Of a stretch of 64,000 nt of DNA, positions 37,893 through 50,134 are shown piece after piece. The position numbers and the translations under genes are program-made. How positions within the stretch are numbered: position 1 is the stretch's first letter; every line of letters starts with the position of its first letter. A model generated the notes under the pieces. The model was not told where the DNA came from. It did no database searches and saw only the letters and a list, made by a program, of their open reading frames with translations. This DNA comes from Macropodus opercularis (lineage: Eukaryota; Chordata; Actinopteri; Anabantiformes; Osphronemidae): positions 8,979,501 to 9,043,500 of the forward strand of contig CM061102.1 of assembly GCA_030770545.1 (NCBI GenBank). Direction: 5' to 3'.

Positions 37893-40800
37893 TCCAGTCC
37901 ATTCCGTGTCCAGTGAAAGGTTGGATATCGACACAGAGAGCGGAGGAGTGGAATGTATCTGTCACTATTTGTAAAGATGCTGCAGTTGTCTGGCGTCCAT
38001 TACAGACCATTAGTGTAGACGTCCTGAATGTGTGCGCGGTGTCAGATGGTGGTGTTGTCAACATCAAAGCTTGGCACATTTGTATTGTGCAATAACTACT
38101 TATTGAACAACCATGTTTTTGCTCATTTGCCCGTGTTCTGTTTCTCCCTGCGACTATAGAAAGACAGAAAGCAAAGCTGCACTTATCAGCATTAAAGTTT
38201 GATCTGTCTCTGCAACAAATGGTCAAGACACCTCTGTGTGTTCTGCAGCTTGTTAGACACACGGACAGAGAGGCTGTATTTTATACATTTGATTGTCTTA
38301 ACCCGACACAGAAGCTTGGGACGCGACAATGAGAAGAGTTTGCCGAAGCAGATGCGATTTGATGTTGGCGGACCCCGTGGGGGCTCCAAGGTCTTTCATC
38401 TAATTACAGCTGCTGATGACCGTTGGCTCGGAGGAGCAGGTCGTGTTGAGGTGGCCCCCGAAGACACGACCAATCAGATAACACAGAGTAAACTGCCATA
38501 ACACCAAAGGCAGAACACGCTGTGTTCCCAAATGGTATATTCAGAAAGCAACAGATCCGAGTGATAAATGTCAGCTATGTCAAAAAAAAACCTGCAGAGG
38601 CGCATCTTTGAAAAGGAAGAGTGAGACACAGCCACGCACAAAGAGAGAAGGTCAAAATGTCTTGTTACTTTTAAATTAGAAGTGACATTTTTATTCTGAG
38701 GGAGGACGTTCAGTCAGCTGATGGAGCCGACTCATTACAACTGACTAAATCGATAAAAAATATGTCTCGTGTGATGTTAATGCTCAATCATAATCTCTGA
38801 CCCCTCCATGAGGAGCAGGTTAATATTAACAAAGCATGTGCAGCCATTTATATCAAATTCCTTCCTTTAATTTTTATTTTTTAGATCTCACATTAGCAGT
38901 AAAATACAGATTACCAAGTCATCCACATGCATTAGACTGACTCCAAAGCAGTAACATTCTAATTTATTGGTCCATAATTTCCAACACATTTCTCAGATAG
39001 AACTGTGTAATTTAAAACTAATTATAGAGCAAAATGACACGTTTTAATTGGTGCTTGCTCAATTAATTACATAACCTAGACTGTCTGACTCAGTGCACAG
39101 CAGGTGGGCTGAGCATACTTTATTAAACATAAGTTTTTATTTGAAGGCGAGGACGAAGGCCGACACACTGTACTGTTTATGAACGAGTGCATTTCACAGC
39201 AAACTAAGAGTTTTTATGCAGAATCCTGTTTCTTCAGTTCAACTGAATATTCAGACCAGCATTACAATGCTCAACGTGGACACACGCTTAATAATCCACA
39301 GTGGGTACGATATATACTGCACTGTCCTCTGCCTGTGCGTCTGGTCAGAACTAAGCTAATCGCTGTTAGACACAGCTGATGGCACTTTACATACTCTTTA
39401 AATGCGGCAAACCTCCAGCACAAAGCCAGCGTCCTCATCATTGGATCAACGGAAGCAGCAGATCAGTAAACATACTGTGTGTAGATCAGGGATGCTTGTT
39501 GTGCGACTCCCTGGTGTCGCCTCAGTCCCTCCTGTCCTTTCCCTCCTCCGTCCACGCTCCCACTCTGCTCGTCTCTCCACATACACTGTGTGTTAGTGTA
39601 GACCCTTCGCAGGTGTTTGCTCTTTCAAGTGACACAGTTTTATAATGAGAAACGTGCAAATTTTAGAATATACATTGAGCCTGTGTCTGGATGTGGCTGT
39701 TCTCCTTTCCTTGTCAACAACCCATCTGGGGACTTGGGTTTGACTCTGTGTGCATGTGTGTGTGAGGGAGGGAGACTCCAGCAAACAGAATGCAATGTTT
39801 ATTGAATAGCTTAATGTATATTCTGTATCTCAGCCGTCTCTCAACCTTCATTACCCGCTTAGACCGTCTCCGAGGCTCGCTGGCTTTTTAAAATGTAAAA
39901 TGTGCCAAACTCCATATAATTATTGGCTCGTGGACATTTCTCCTGTGACAGAAATGATTTCCTTTCATGGTTCCTACCTGCCACGGCCAGTTCAGTGGGA
40001 CACCTCCACCAGCCTTACTTCATTAAGTCCTTGTAAAACGCTGGTCAGTGAGAATATGTCTCCTGCCTGTGAACCATACTGTGTTTTGCAATAGGCGCAT
40101 TTTACTCCTGCAGCCTGAGAATATATAAGAGGAGCTCGGTGCCTTTTTTTCTAGGGAACCCGCTGTAGCCATCCTTCAAAATGACTTCTAAAAGGAAGGG
40201 GACACCGCTGGCAGAATCCTATTATCATTTTGATAACAGTCAATAATCCCTGCAAACAAATCTTTATTTCTAATTCTGTTAGAAAATATTACTTCTTTTT
40301 CCAGGCTCCCGAACTTTCTCCTGCAAGAGAGAAATAATAAGTCTGTCACCAAGCGTGAGCTAATTATTCCCATTTGCCTTAGGTATTTTCTTTGCACCTC
40401 ACAAATGATAAGTAGCTCCACTAATAAAGGCAGTAATAGCAGGACCCATTGCTCATTTGAATATATGTAGTCTCCTTTTCCTTTTTTCACTTAACAGCAG
40501 ATGAAACAAAGCTGACATTTGCCTGACACAAGGTTCTCTGATCTGTAAGCAACACACAGAGTCAATAATAACCACGTGCACTATGCAGATCCCTGCCTTT
40601 AATTATGATACATGGCACCTCTAAATACAATGCAAACACACGTAGGTGGAAGAGGCTTGTTTTTCTGATCAAAGCGGAATGTGCTCAAACACAGACGTGA
40701 CAAAGAAAGACGATGCATAATGCTCAAGGTCAAATAAAAAGTTGTCTGTGTCTTTGAGAGGTGATAACTGTATCTGAAAGCGCTCATAAAATGCCTCCTT

Positions 40801-41010
40801 AATTCCTCTCCTTTATCCCACCAAGGCCTACATTCTGTCTCCTTTTCCCGCTTTTTCTTCCTCTCATGTTTTATGGTCCTTGTCTAGGAGAGAGGGGACT
40901 TGTTAGGGATCTTTGGAGATTTACAGTCAAGTTTTTTTTCTATCACAGAGAACATCGTACCAATCTTCAGGCCGACATGAAAGGATGTTTCATAGAGGCA
41001 CTCTTCCAGG

Positions 41011-41025
41011 AAAAAAAAAAAAAAA
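41011..41025. repeat. A15 homopolymer
   Basis: Fifteen consecutive A on the plus strand, within intron. Confidence 0.95.
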
Positions 41026-41493
41026 CGACAGCTGTCTCAAAAGTTTAACTTTCCTGCTAAGATTAAGTTTTGAGAGAAAGTTCTGCTATCTGTTTAATAA
41101 AAAGTCTGTCAGGCATTTCTTATTTTGTTATTTACTTTGGAAAACTTTTAAAAGCCTATCCCCTAAATTGCTCAGGCACAGATACTCTGAATGCATCAAA
41201 GCTTTCATGGTTGCATACTGGGGAGGTGGGATGCTTGGCATTCCACAGGCGCACACACACACGTATATGTTCACTTACGAACGTACACGCACCAACACGC
41301 TCACACAGCCCCAAACAGCCAGCAAATTGATTCAGACAGCTGAATATTTGACATCTGAGGACCCAAATAGTTTCATATTTAGCCGCTCCAGAGCCTAAAA
41401 ACGAGCAGTTGGCTCTTAGCTGTTCACCCATAACACTAATCTTAACGTTTAAACAGATTCAGTCAATGTGTAGATGGGAGCAGGATGGGCAGA

Positions 41494-41537
41494 CGGGTCC
41501 ACCACGGGTCCACCACGGGTCCACCACGGGTCCAGCA
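41494..41537. repeat. 11-bp minisatellite, four copies
   Basis: Four head-to-tail copies of CGGGTCCACCA; the first three are identical and the fourth has one C-to-G change (CGGGTCCAGCA). There are no spacers, so it is not CRISPR-like. Confidence 0.97.
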
Positions 41538-44500
41538 CCAACCCCACTACATGCATGTATCATTTCTTTGGCGTAAACAGGACACGTACACTGTAGCACA
41601 GTCCAGTATACTAATGCAGCCTACATAAGGTGTGTGTGTGACCCGTGGGTCCAGGCTGACGGTTGGTAGACGGACTCACTTTGACCTTGTCCATCATGAT
41701 TCATCATTGATTTCACTCACACCACACTGTAAATGTGGCCTCAGCATTTAAAAAAAATGAATCGTGTACATTTAGAGAGATGTGTAACAGCAATGCTTCA
41801 AGCTATGCTATCTGAGCTTTAACACAGTTTGTTTACATCAGTGCTGGATTAATATTTACTGTACCTCTGCCAAAGCTTTATAAAAACAAACAAGTGTGTA
41901 TGATGATGATGATGATTGTAAATTCATTCATTCAACTCAATAACGTAAAAGGTTGAAGCTGTTATGTGGAAGAAATATTAACAAACCTACTGTTACTATG
42001 TTAATTTAATTTTAACGTACATGTACTGTAGGGAGGAAGCTTGTGTTTGCTACTGCACTGAATTGTGCAGGAACTGAATTCATTCATGACCAGTTGCCTG
42101 ATGTTAGAGCGCGTGAGTCCGAACTGAATGAAAATGCAATCAATTCTAAAACAAACCTCTTGAAAGACTCTTGAACATATGACCTTGAAGACATAACCAG
42201 CACACTACCATGAAACAAAGCATGTCATTGTTTTAGCCTGTGGAACAGCTAGATTCTCTCCAGTACCACAAAATGATCTACATCCTAATCGCAATGCTAC
42301 CTGTTGACACCGAGCCTGAGAAAGCCCTACAGTCGCATCCACGCCGTTGCCAATACGTGAGCTGTACCTGCTGCTGCAGTCGCATTTAGAGCGATGAGGC
42401 GTTCAGTTCCACCAAATGCGGGCTGCAGGCAAATACCTCATGACGCTTATAAGGACAGGGAGACTGTGAACCTGCCACGATCTGGATGAGGCGGTGGACA
42501 GATTAAATATAAAAGAAGAGGAGAAAAAGCCACTGGAGGTCAAAAATGACAATACGCGCGTGTGTTGGAAAATACATGTGACGAGGAAGGGTTAGCAAAT
42601 TACAGTAGCCGTGTTGAATAGAGGATTTTCATGTCATAGCCAGTGTTCACACATGATGGGTCCTCTTAATAGGCCTGGAAAGTAATTACATATAGGTTCT
42701 CTGTAGTATGGGGAAAAAGGAATAAATTGTAATTATGCCCCACTGCAATATTTCTCCATCCAGGAAATAAAGCAATTACAAAGTCTTGAATAACGTGAAA
42801 CCAAAAGAGCAATTTGTAAAAAGATATTAGCCTCTTTTGAATCTTATAAAAGAGAGAATCCCTCTTGCTCAGTGCTCATCTGTCTCTCTGTAGCTGTCGA
42901 AGCACAGCTTAAGTCCCTCAGTGGTAAGTGATGGAAAGGACAAAATTGGCTACTTTTGGGACAATGACTTATTTGAAATTCAAACAACTCTTCACAGTCA
43001 TCGCAGCACCTTTGAGAGGACTGCAGACAAGAGGAGTCTCTTTCATCCGACTAAACGTCTTGAGGTGAGCCTCAGCCCTGACATTAAACAACAACTGCCG
43101 TGAAAGCGGCACCACTCGAAGGACTTAATGGAGTCAGATGCTGCATTTGTCTTTGAAAAGAAATGTGTTTATGCTAATGCTGTGTGGCTGACTTTTACAC
43201 AGCGTCAGTGACACATGTACATGCAGCCGCATGCGCAAGCAACGATCAGTTAAATTAGATTTGACCAGTTCGTTTTGAAATTCAAATGTCCTGTACGTTG
43301 GCATTAGGAGCAAAAACAAGCTATTTTTCAGCTAATTGTAGCAAAGTGAGCACAAACTTGGTGAGCCGAGACTATTTTTCAGCCACTGTGTGCTTGCCCT
43401 AATCCCCGTCTCCTTCTTCCCAACAGGCAGCAGGGAAAATTAATCTGAAACCTACTGTGCTCAAAGGCGTTTGCAGCTGAGACATCTTTCCTTTCTCTCA
43501 CTGCCAGTGGCACTTTGGAAACACTCACCATCTCAGCGCTCCCATCAGCATGTGCATCTGAATTTGCCACATTCAGCAAGACAACTCCCAAAGCGCACAT
43601 ACACACAAACGCACACACAACCCCAAACAGCAATGCAGTTCTGCGGCCTCAGTAGTATCCCCTTTTTTTTTGATAATAAGTAAGTCCTTGGCTGCTTTTT
43701 CATTTCCAATCTCCGAGCTCTGCACTGGAAATGCCATGAAATAGACCCCCGAGCTCAGCCCCTGGTGTGATATGGAATAACCTGCAGAGAACATCAGCTG
43801 TTGAATTTAATGTTCAATGTGGCTTTTTACCGCTGCGTTTCTGAGAAAAACAGGGCTAAGTGAAAATGCGATGGATCGAAAAATGAAGCACATGCATGTA
43901 TTCAAGTACCCAGCATATGAAAAAACACCCCACACAGACGTACACAGATCAGAGCAGGAACACACAAATGGACAAGGCAGCCCGGAGGGAAGAAGGATAA
44001 CAGAGGACTGTGTAAATCCCATATGTGCTTAATCCAGACACTTACAAGAGAGAGTGATTCATAGTCTATTACCCTCCACTAATACAGCTGAGAGACACAC
44101 AGACAATCATTTCAACCGAGATCAACCAACAAAATAACACCTGTGAATCCTCTTTATGGCGACTTTATTGAAGAGACTTTGAAAGGTCAAGAATAAAGCC
44201 TTTGTAATTATTAGCCATTAAAGCTTGTGCTCCACCCACCACGTGTGTATGTGTGTCGTGTCTGTGTATGCCAAGATAACAAGGGTCTGCATTAGTTTAA
44301 TGGGAGGAATTTCTCTGCAGGGCTTTGCAGGTCTCCAGTATAGAAACAGTTTATCATACAGAGTTTGGAGCATTTTCTTCTTATCACATTACCGCTTGAG
44401 AAGGCTATTCTCTCTGGAGGAGCAGGGTGTGAAGTTCATAAATTGTTGTTCCACGGTACAAAAGTTTCTTCGTTTATTTTACACAATACTGCATATTTCA

Positions 44501-45421
44501 TCATTTATAAACAGTATTTTAGTTTAATTTCTGATGCATCTGTTATTCTTGTAAATCGCCATCTTAAAACTATTTGTCAGTTTTTATTAGAGTAAACGTA
44601 TTTAACAAGCTGATTACAACTTGCTGTCTTAACACTGGCTCAGGCATGTTAACGGTATTCCACTGAAACATTATCTCACATTGAATCAGTACTATTGACA
44701 AACCAGGTTTCATTAAATGTAAAAAGCCAAATCTGATCCAAGCCTTTATTTCCATACCATCCCTCCCAAGCTTTACATTGATCAGTCCTGCACTTGAGAT
44801 GCCCTTCTGATATGAAATCCAACAAATGACACCTCGATTGAGCCATTTCTACTTTTCCTTGCAAACATAGACACATAACATTTAGAGTAATGTTGACTAC
44901 ACAACGCTCATGGTGTTGTACATGATGCTCACAGTTTTGGATTAGAGTCATTCTGTATCATTTCTCACTACCACTGCTGACACTTTTGTGTGTGTACTGT
45001 ATCTCTTTAACTGTGTATTTGTCTGAGTGTGTGGGGGATAAAGTACAGAGAAGTAATAATAGCCACACTCTATCCATCCCCAGAGGAATGGCTTTAAAGA
45101 CCATATGAAGACAGGCTTGGGGATGTGTGTGTCTCTTCCTCTGTACCGTGAATACCCTTGCTGTGAAAACAGAGCCCTGACAGGAAAACACAGACACATG
45201 AAATGTGGGACAGAAACTATGACATAACAAAGACAGCAGCTTATTCAAGTGACAAACACACAGGAATATGGAAGGTTTCTCAGGTTGCTCTCCAGCTTTA
45301 AAAAAAAAATCCTGTTTGTGTGTTTTGTGCATTTCTCATCCTTCACCAACCTAACACAGGGAATACGTTGTAAGACTCCATCTGTCGTGTGGCTGCTGCA
45401 GACTGTCAATCTCAAACTCAC

Positions 45422-45571
45422 CTTTCTTGTCCCCAAAAAACAGGGTCTGCTGTGCTGGGTTCGACCACTGGAGGGAGGTGTTGTCATTATATTCCACGCG
45501 GCAGGTGAGGTTCGCCGTCCCACCCTCTGTCACCGTCACGTTCTGAACCAAAGGGTGCTGGCCGCTGATGC
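45422..45571 (-). CDS. cadm2: cadm2 exon: Ig1 (V-type), first half
   Basis: The exon reads (G)ISGQHPLVQNVTV, then TEGGTANLTCRVEYND, then NTSLQWSNPAQQTLFFGDKK(A). It holds the B-strand cysteine (NLTC) and the core tryptophan (LQW) of the V-type Ig domain, the membrane-distal domain that makes the trans adhesive contact in the nectin/CADM family. Asn-linked glycosylation sequons are visible at NVT, NLT and NTS. The acceptor is ...cacggtgcag and the donor is gtgagttt; both ends are phase 1 (150 bp). The open frame continues upstream through the acceptor into intron, but similarity stops at the splice site. The stretch EGGTANLTCRV and the following SLQWSNPAQQTL match CADM2 closely. Confidence 0.96.
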
Positions 45572-46177
45572 CTGCACCGTGACACAAGAGAGAAACGTCC
45601 ATGAGGAGACCAGGAAACATCAGGTGGGTGCAGCCAGTAAGGACAGTAAAGACAAAAAGGTACGTGCTCTGTAAATCTGTGTGACCTCTAATTCGGAAAG
45701 ACAAGTAGTTTTCAGCACCATGGACAGCTCGGTTGTGCAACTGATTCAGCGATAGTGAGCAGCCAGACTTAGGACATTGCTCTCTGTGAGACTGAAGCTT
45801 AGGGAGCAAGTAAGTAATACTAACCATACATCAGTCCCTGCCCCATGTCCCAGCACGGGTTTAAAAGACAGCGTGTATAAAGACTTAGACTTGCTACCAA
45901 CTACTGTAACCTCCAGGAATAAAATAATAATCAAAACAAACAAAAATACAAATTAAAAATGTATAAAGTGTGAAAGAATAAGAGAAGATGAGAAAATCGA
46001 GTCTTTAAGTCCCACAGCCACTACTGTGCAATTCTGTTTCATACACCGTTTCTGCATTAGATCTCATCCAGCGTAAATATCAGCAGCCAAATTAGGGTTT
46101 TCTTTATTTCAGTGATTGCTCAGGACAGATAACCGTATCTCAAAAGAACGCTTGTCTACTGGGTTAGCAGGTGAGAA

Positions 46178-46193
46178 CCCCCCCCCCCCCCCC
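46178..46193. repeat. C16 homopolymer
   Basis: Sixteen consecutive C on the plus strand (G16 in the transcript), within the intron upstream of Ig1. Confidence 0.95.
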
Positions 46194-49100
46194 ATCACAG
46201 AGAGACCTGTGGTGAAGGACATGTTGAGTGCAGAGAAGATGAGGTGAAGGAGGGAGGGAGAGGTAAGTCAAGGAGCACGGGTCATTTCCAGTGTTGATTA
46301 AGGCCTCCTGAGGTTAATCATGCGTGTGAGAGATAGAGAGGGAAGAGCAGGGAAACGGAGGAAAAATGGATTTGAGCTATGAGAGGCCAGGACGATGTTT
46401 TATTCATGCGAGTTTTGCATGAGGCACGATCTACCAGAGCTTTACCGATCTCCTTTACCGTTTTTTTTTAAATAATTCTGCTTTTCCAATCATTCACTTT
46501 TCCTCGTGTTTATCACTTACACAGTTGAGCGACATGCAGCATATCACAATGCATTTTACTTGGTTACAAAAGGGAAGTTGATGCCTTCAAATTATATGGA
46601 ATGACAAAAGGAAACAATATAACGTATATGATTTAGTCAAGCACTGTGTCCCCCCTGTCACGGACGATGTGGTGGATCGTTGTATTGTCAGCATCTTTTG
46701 AACTGATGAGACGTGAGGGATCGAGTGGTTGTAGTTCTACAGGCTGCATGCCGGTAGGAGAAATGTGTGCTTTCCAGTGACTCCGCGTTCACTGTAGACT
46801 GGACTCGCATAATACCAGCATTTGAACTGTGCTACAGTAAATACAAATAATGAAGAGATGTGCCTTAAGTCTACATAAATGTTTCAATGAACAGTTCTCT
46901 GTGCAGAGTTTAGCATCTGAAAACAGACAGAATGAATAATTTAGAGAAAGCCTAACAATTTAATGTTTGTATCCATTTGTACGAAAGTAAAGCTTATCCA
47001 GCCAGACAAAAAAACAACACTCGCAACGTATATCTACGCGTCTTTTTGCCTTTCTTTCCCTTTTCTTCTCCTTTCTTCTCCTGCTGTATTATAAAACTAC
47101 ACTAGGCTGGGAATCCCTTAGCCTAAGTCCTGTGTCAGTGTCTGGCGCTACACATCCAGTGGGATTGAAATGACCACGGGGGCCACCCTGATGGTTATAT
47201 TAGAACAGTGCAGTGCGCTACGAGTCTAATTGGCCAGTGGAGTAGGTTCTTCTATTCTCCCCTCTGGCCACCCAGGCCTGATTTAAATGTATCTCCTGAG
47301 GGAAGGAGGCAGCTGTTCTCTCCTGATTTCCATGTCTAAATTTAGATCCTTCCCTCACTTCAACTCCACTCTTTCTCCTACTTTTGGTCTCTCGCTCTAT
47401 GTTTTCCAGTTCACATCCATTCTACTCAATTCCCTTCTCTCTGTTCTGCTCTATCTGTCGCGCTTCCTCCTCTGGTTGATCCCTGAAGGTTGGCATTTCT
47501 ACTGTCTTTGTCTCTCATTTTCATATCCTCTCTGTATCTCCCAGTGCTCCCGAGCCGTTCGAATTTATCTCCATCCAACCCCCCTCTTATGCTCAATTGT
47601 GTTCTGCGTCTTATACAGAGTGGGGTCACACTAATTGCCATTCACTTTGACTGACACGCCAAAGCTAAGCCAGGTCAACCTATAGCTTGAACTAAGCCAG
47701 TGTAATATTTGCCATAGTGGGTTGTTCATTCACGGTGACCCCATATCTCAGAGAGCAAACCACGACCTTTCTCCTTTGGGACGGTTGCTACTGTAATGCA
47801 GGCGACCTCTAGCTCCAAACAAATAGCAAATCATCATTTCCTCTAGAGACTAAACCAGAAGCTCACGTCTGTGCCATGCAGCTGTCTCTGTACAGGCCTT
47901 AGGTCTTAATGGGCCTGCTTCATATTTAGCTGCTCTGGTTGGGAAGCTTCTCCGCAATATTTTGGACTTGCAGTCCACCTTCCCATGCGTCGTGCTGCCT
48001 CTAGTGTATCGCAAAAGATCAAACTAGTACTTATTCCTAAGCAGCCAGCAGAAATATTCACGCAATACAAAGGCACCTTCAGAAACACAGCGACTGTTGC
48101 CAAAGCTAACTACTGAACAAATAATAGTGATAAGACTATCCTGGCTGCATTCTGTCTGCTTTCTGACATGACCTTTCAAGCAAGAGCAGCTGAGTCTACC
48201 AACCTTTCTTATTTAGGCATTCAAGGAGCAGAGAAAAAGAGAGTGATGCAGGCAGACAGACGGACAGCCCGGAGCTACTGACCTTTATACCAGAACTGGA
48301 GCTCAACTGAGCTGTAGAGCTGTGATGTATGGTTGGGAATACATGATTACAAAACGGATAGCGGCAGCGCATTGATGCACGTAGATTAGCTGAGTCACCT
48401 TTTAAGCCACTTGAACATAAGTGATAAATGCAGACATGGGAAGGCATCACGGTGCATTTAAATGTTCGGAAGGGTTCCAGTTTAGCACTCTATGAGCTTC
48501 TATAGGTCATTTCTCTCTGTTCAGATAATGTAACACAGAAACAAAGCAAGAATGAAGCACAAGAACGTTTGTTGAGCAAGAAGTCATCTCTAAGGTGTAG
48601 TAGCTGGTGGCAAAAGACAGTTTGGGTCAAACCTCAGGGTTTGATTAAAACCGGTCTGATTGCCTGCTGGTCATATTTCCTGCACTGCATGGCTTCCTCT
48701 TAGTGATGGGAGTTGTCCTAAAACAACCGTTTTTACAGTAGGATTGTACAGTGTTATTAGTTCAACATCAACTGGAATAAAAATACTCCTTGAAAGGCAG
48801 CAGAATTTTCCCTCAAATAAGTTTAGTTATCTGTGTATTGCTACTTTATTTTTAAAAGAAGCTACAATGTGGGACAGTTAGACTCTAAGCTGAATCCACG
48901 TTGCTTCACGCCTCCCTGCTCTCGCTACTCTACACACATATTACCTTCTCTAACTGGGTAGACGCATGAGAAGACCTCAGCTCAGCCAGGAAGACCGAGT
49001 CGCCAGAACCTCTTAAAGATTATCTAACTTTATTATTAGTGATATTTATATGGTCATATTTTAGCACAACATGCAAACCCTTCTTTTGCTTCATGCTTTT

Positions 49101-49261
49101 CGTTTTTTTGAAACACACTTGGATTCTTGTGTGGTAATGCTTCATAGCTTAAACATACAGTATGCACACCACAGCACTGGTGAGAAGATGACAAATGGGA
49201 AGCAGAAGGAACATAGGACGCGGCAGCTTTGCCATGAGCAGTTAGTGTCTATATGGTTACA

Positions 49262-49440
49262 CAGGTGGCTACACAGCTGGATAGACAAGCTGCTCACGCT
49301 GAGTGATTCTGAGTGTCAGGCAGCAGGGTGGTCTGGTGATTGGACAGACACTTCAAGGTCAAGGGTTTGATCATCCCAGGAGCTGGTGTCAGTTCATAAC
49401 CTCGCCGTGTAGCATGTCAGGGTCCCCGAGCAACACAACA
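49262..49440 (+). mobile_element. Decayed tRNA-derived SINE (candidate)
   Basis: A-box-like GTGGCTACACAGCTGGATAG and B-box-like GGGTTTGATCATCC are followed by a body with AGGAGCTGGTGTCAGTTCAT and a GTCCCCGAGCAACACA segment. That order (pol III boxes, then a 'CCTGAGCAA-ACAC' motif) resembles tRNA-derived SINEs common in fish genomes, from memory of such repeats. Ends and target-site duplications could not be defined, and the box spacing is loose. Confidence 0.45.
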
Positions 49441-50098
49441 GCAAAACACAAATGGAACTTCTAGGTAGATTCTTTTTTTTTTGTGGACAAGAACCAATTA
49501 TATTTGATTCCAGGGAACAACACAATGTTGTTGAGAACTTACTGGAACCGAAGCCAACATATTTGAGTGCATCATCACTCCTTGCCCTCACTGTGTGACA
49601 GCTTTCACACAAACTCCTTCCTATTTCTCAGGAACATGTCACACACAGCCTTGTTTATATATATATAATATGTCCTCTTTTGCTTCGACCTTTTTCACAC
49701 CTTCTTCTATCAACATGCATTCCAAGTCCGTGTCGCATCAAAAACGGGATTTATCAACATTTTATAACGCTGTTACACCTGGCATGAAAAATGAGCCTCC
49801 AGTATTCACTTTTTTATTAAACTGTAAGTTCCTGTGAAAAAAGGGAAAAAAACTGTATATCAGCAGCAGCGGAGGCACAAAACTGTATATAATCTAAAAA
49901 TGTTATTGTGTTTATCTACCTGCAGCGCAAAAGAGACGGGTTCCGTAAGTTTAACTTGACACATGGCAACAGACCTTTATGCTGGACAAAGACAGCTGGA
50001 TACTGTAAATGTTTACACTGTGTGCCAGCTGATCTCAGTTCATCTTCTATTTACCTAAGGATCAAAATAACCTTTAAAGAAGCTGCACTGTGTTAATG

Positions 50099-50134
50099 CC
50101 AGTCTGACCAGTCTGACCAGTCGGCCCAGTCGCC
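50099..50134. repeat. 9-bp tandem repeat, four copies
   Basis: CCAGTCTGA twice, then CCAGTCGGC and CCAGTCGCC: the CCAGTC core is kept in all four units and the last three bases drift. Confidence 0.93.

Larger units (their letters stand above)
35562..45421 (-). other. cadm2: cadm2 intron inside Ig1 (9.9 kb)
   Basis: A phase-1 intron. Contents are a hairpin with 11-bp arms (37867-37892), an 11-bp tandem repeat (41494-41537), an A15 run (41011-41025), and AT-rich complex stretches at 38865-39075, 40195-40480, 42655-42850 and 44120-44230. No coding exon was recognised. Confidence 0.9.

Noticed and set aside
37780..38262. 160-codon minus-strand frame, among the longest in the window
   Set aside because: It begins with GTG, has no recognisable domain, splice context or composition bias, and contains the simple hairpin at 37867-37892. 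A chance frame is more likely.
40913..41398. 161-codon plus-strand frame
   Set aside because: It begins with TTG, runs through an A15 tract and a CA-rich patch, and shows no family similarity.
41494..41537. Tandem array considered as CRISPR-like
   Set aside because: The 11-bp units have no spacers, and the genome is clearly eukaryotic.
45572..45827. Upstream in-frame extension of the first Ig1 exon
   Set aside because: Similarity to CADM2 stops at a good acceptor (45572-45573); the extension is intron read-through without an AUG-led leader.
47287..47634. 115-codon plus-strand frame rich in Leu and Ser
   Set aside because: It lies on a pyrimidine-rich strip that suppresses stop codons; the apparent hydrophobicity is a composition artefact.
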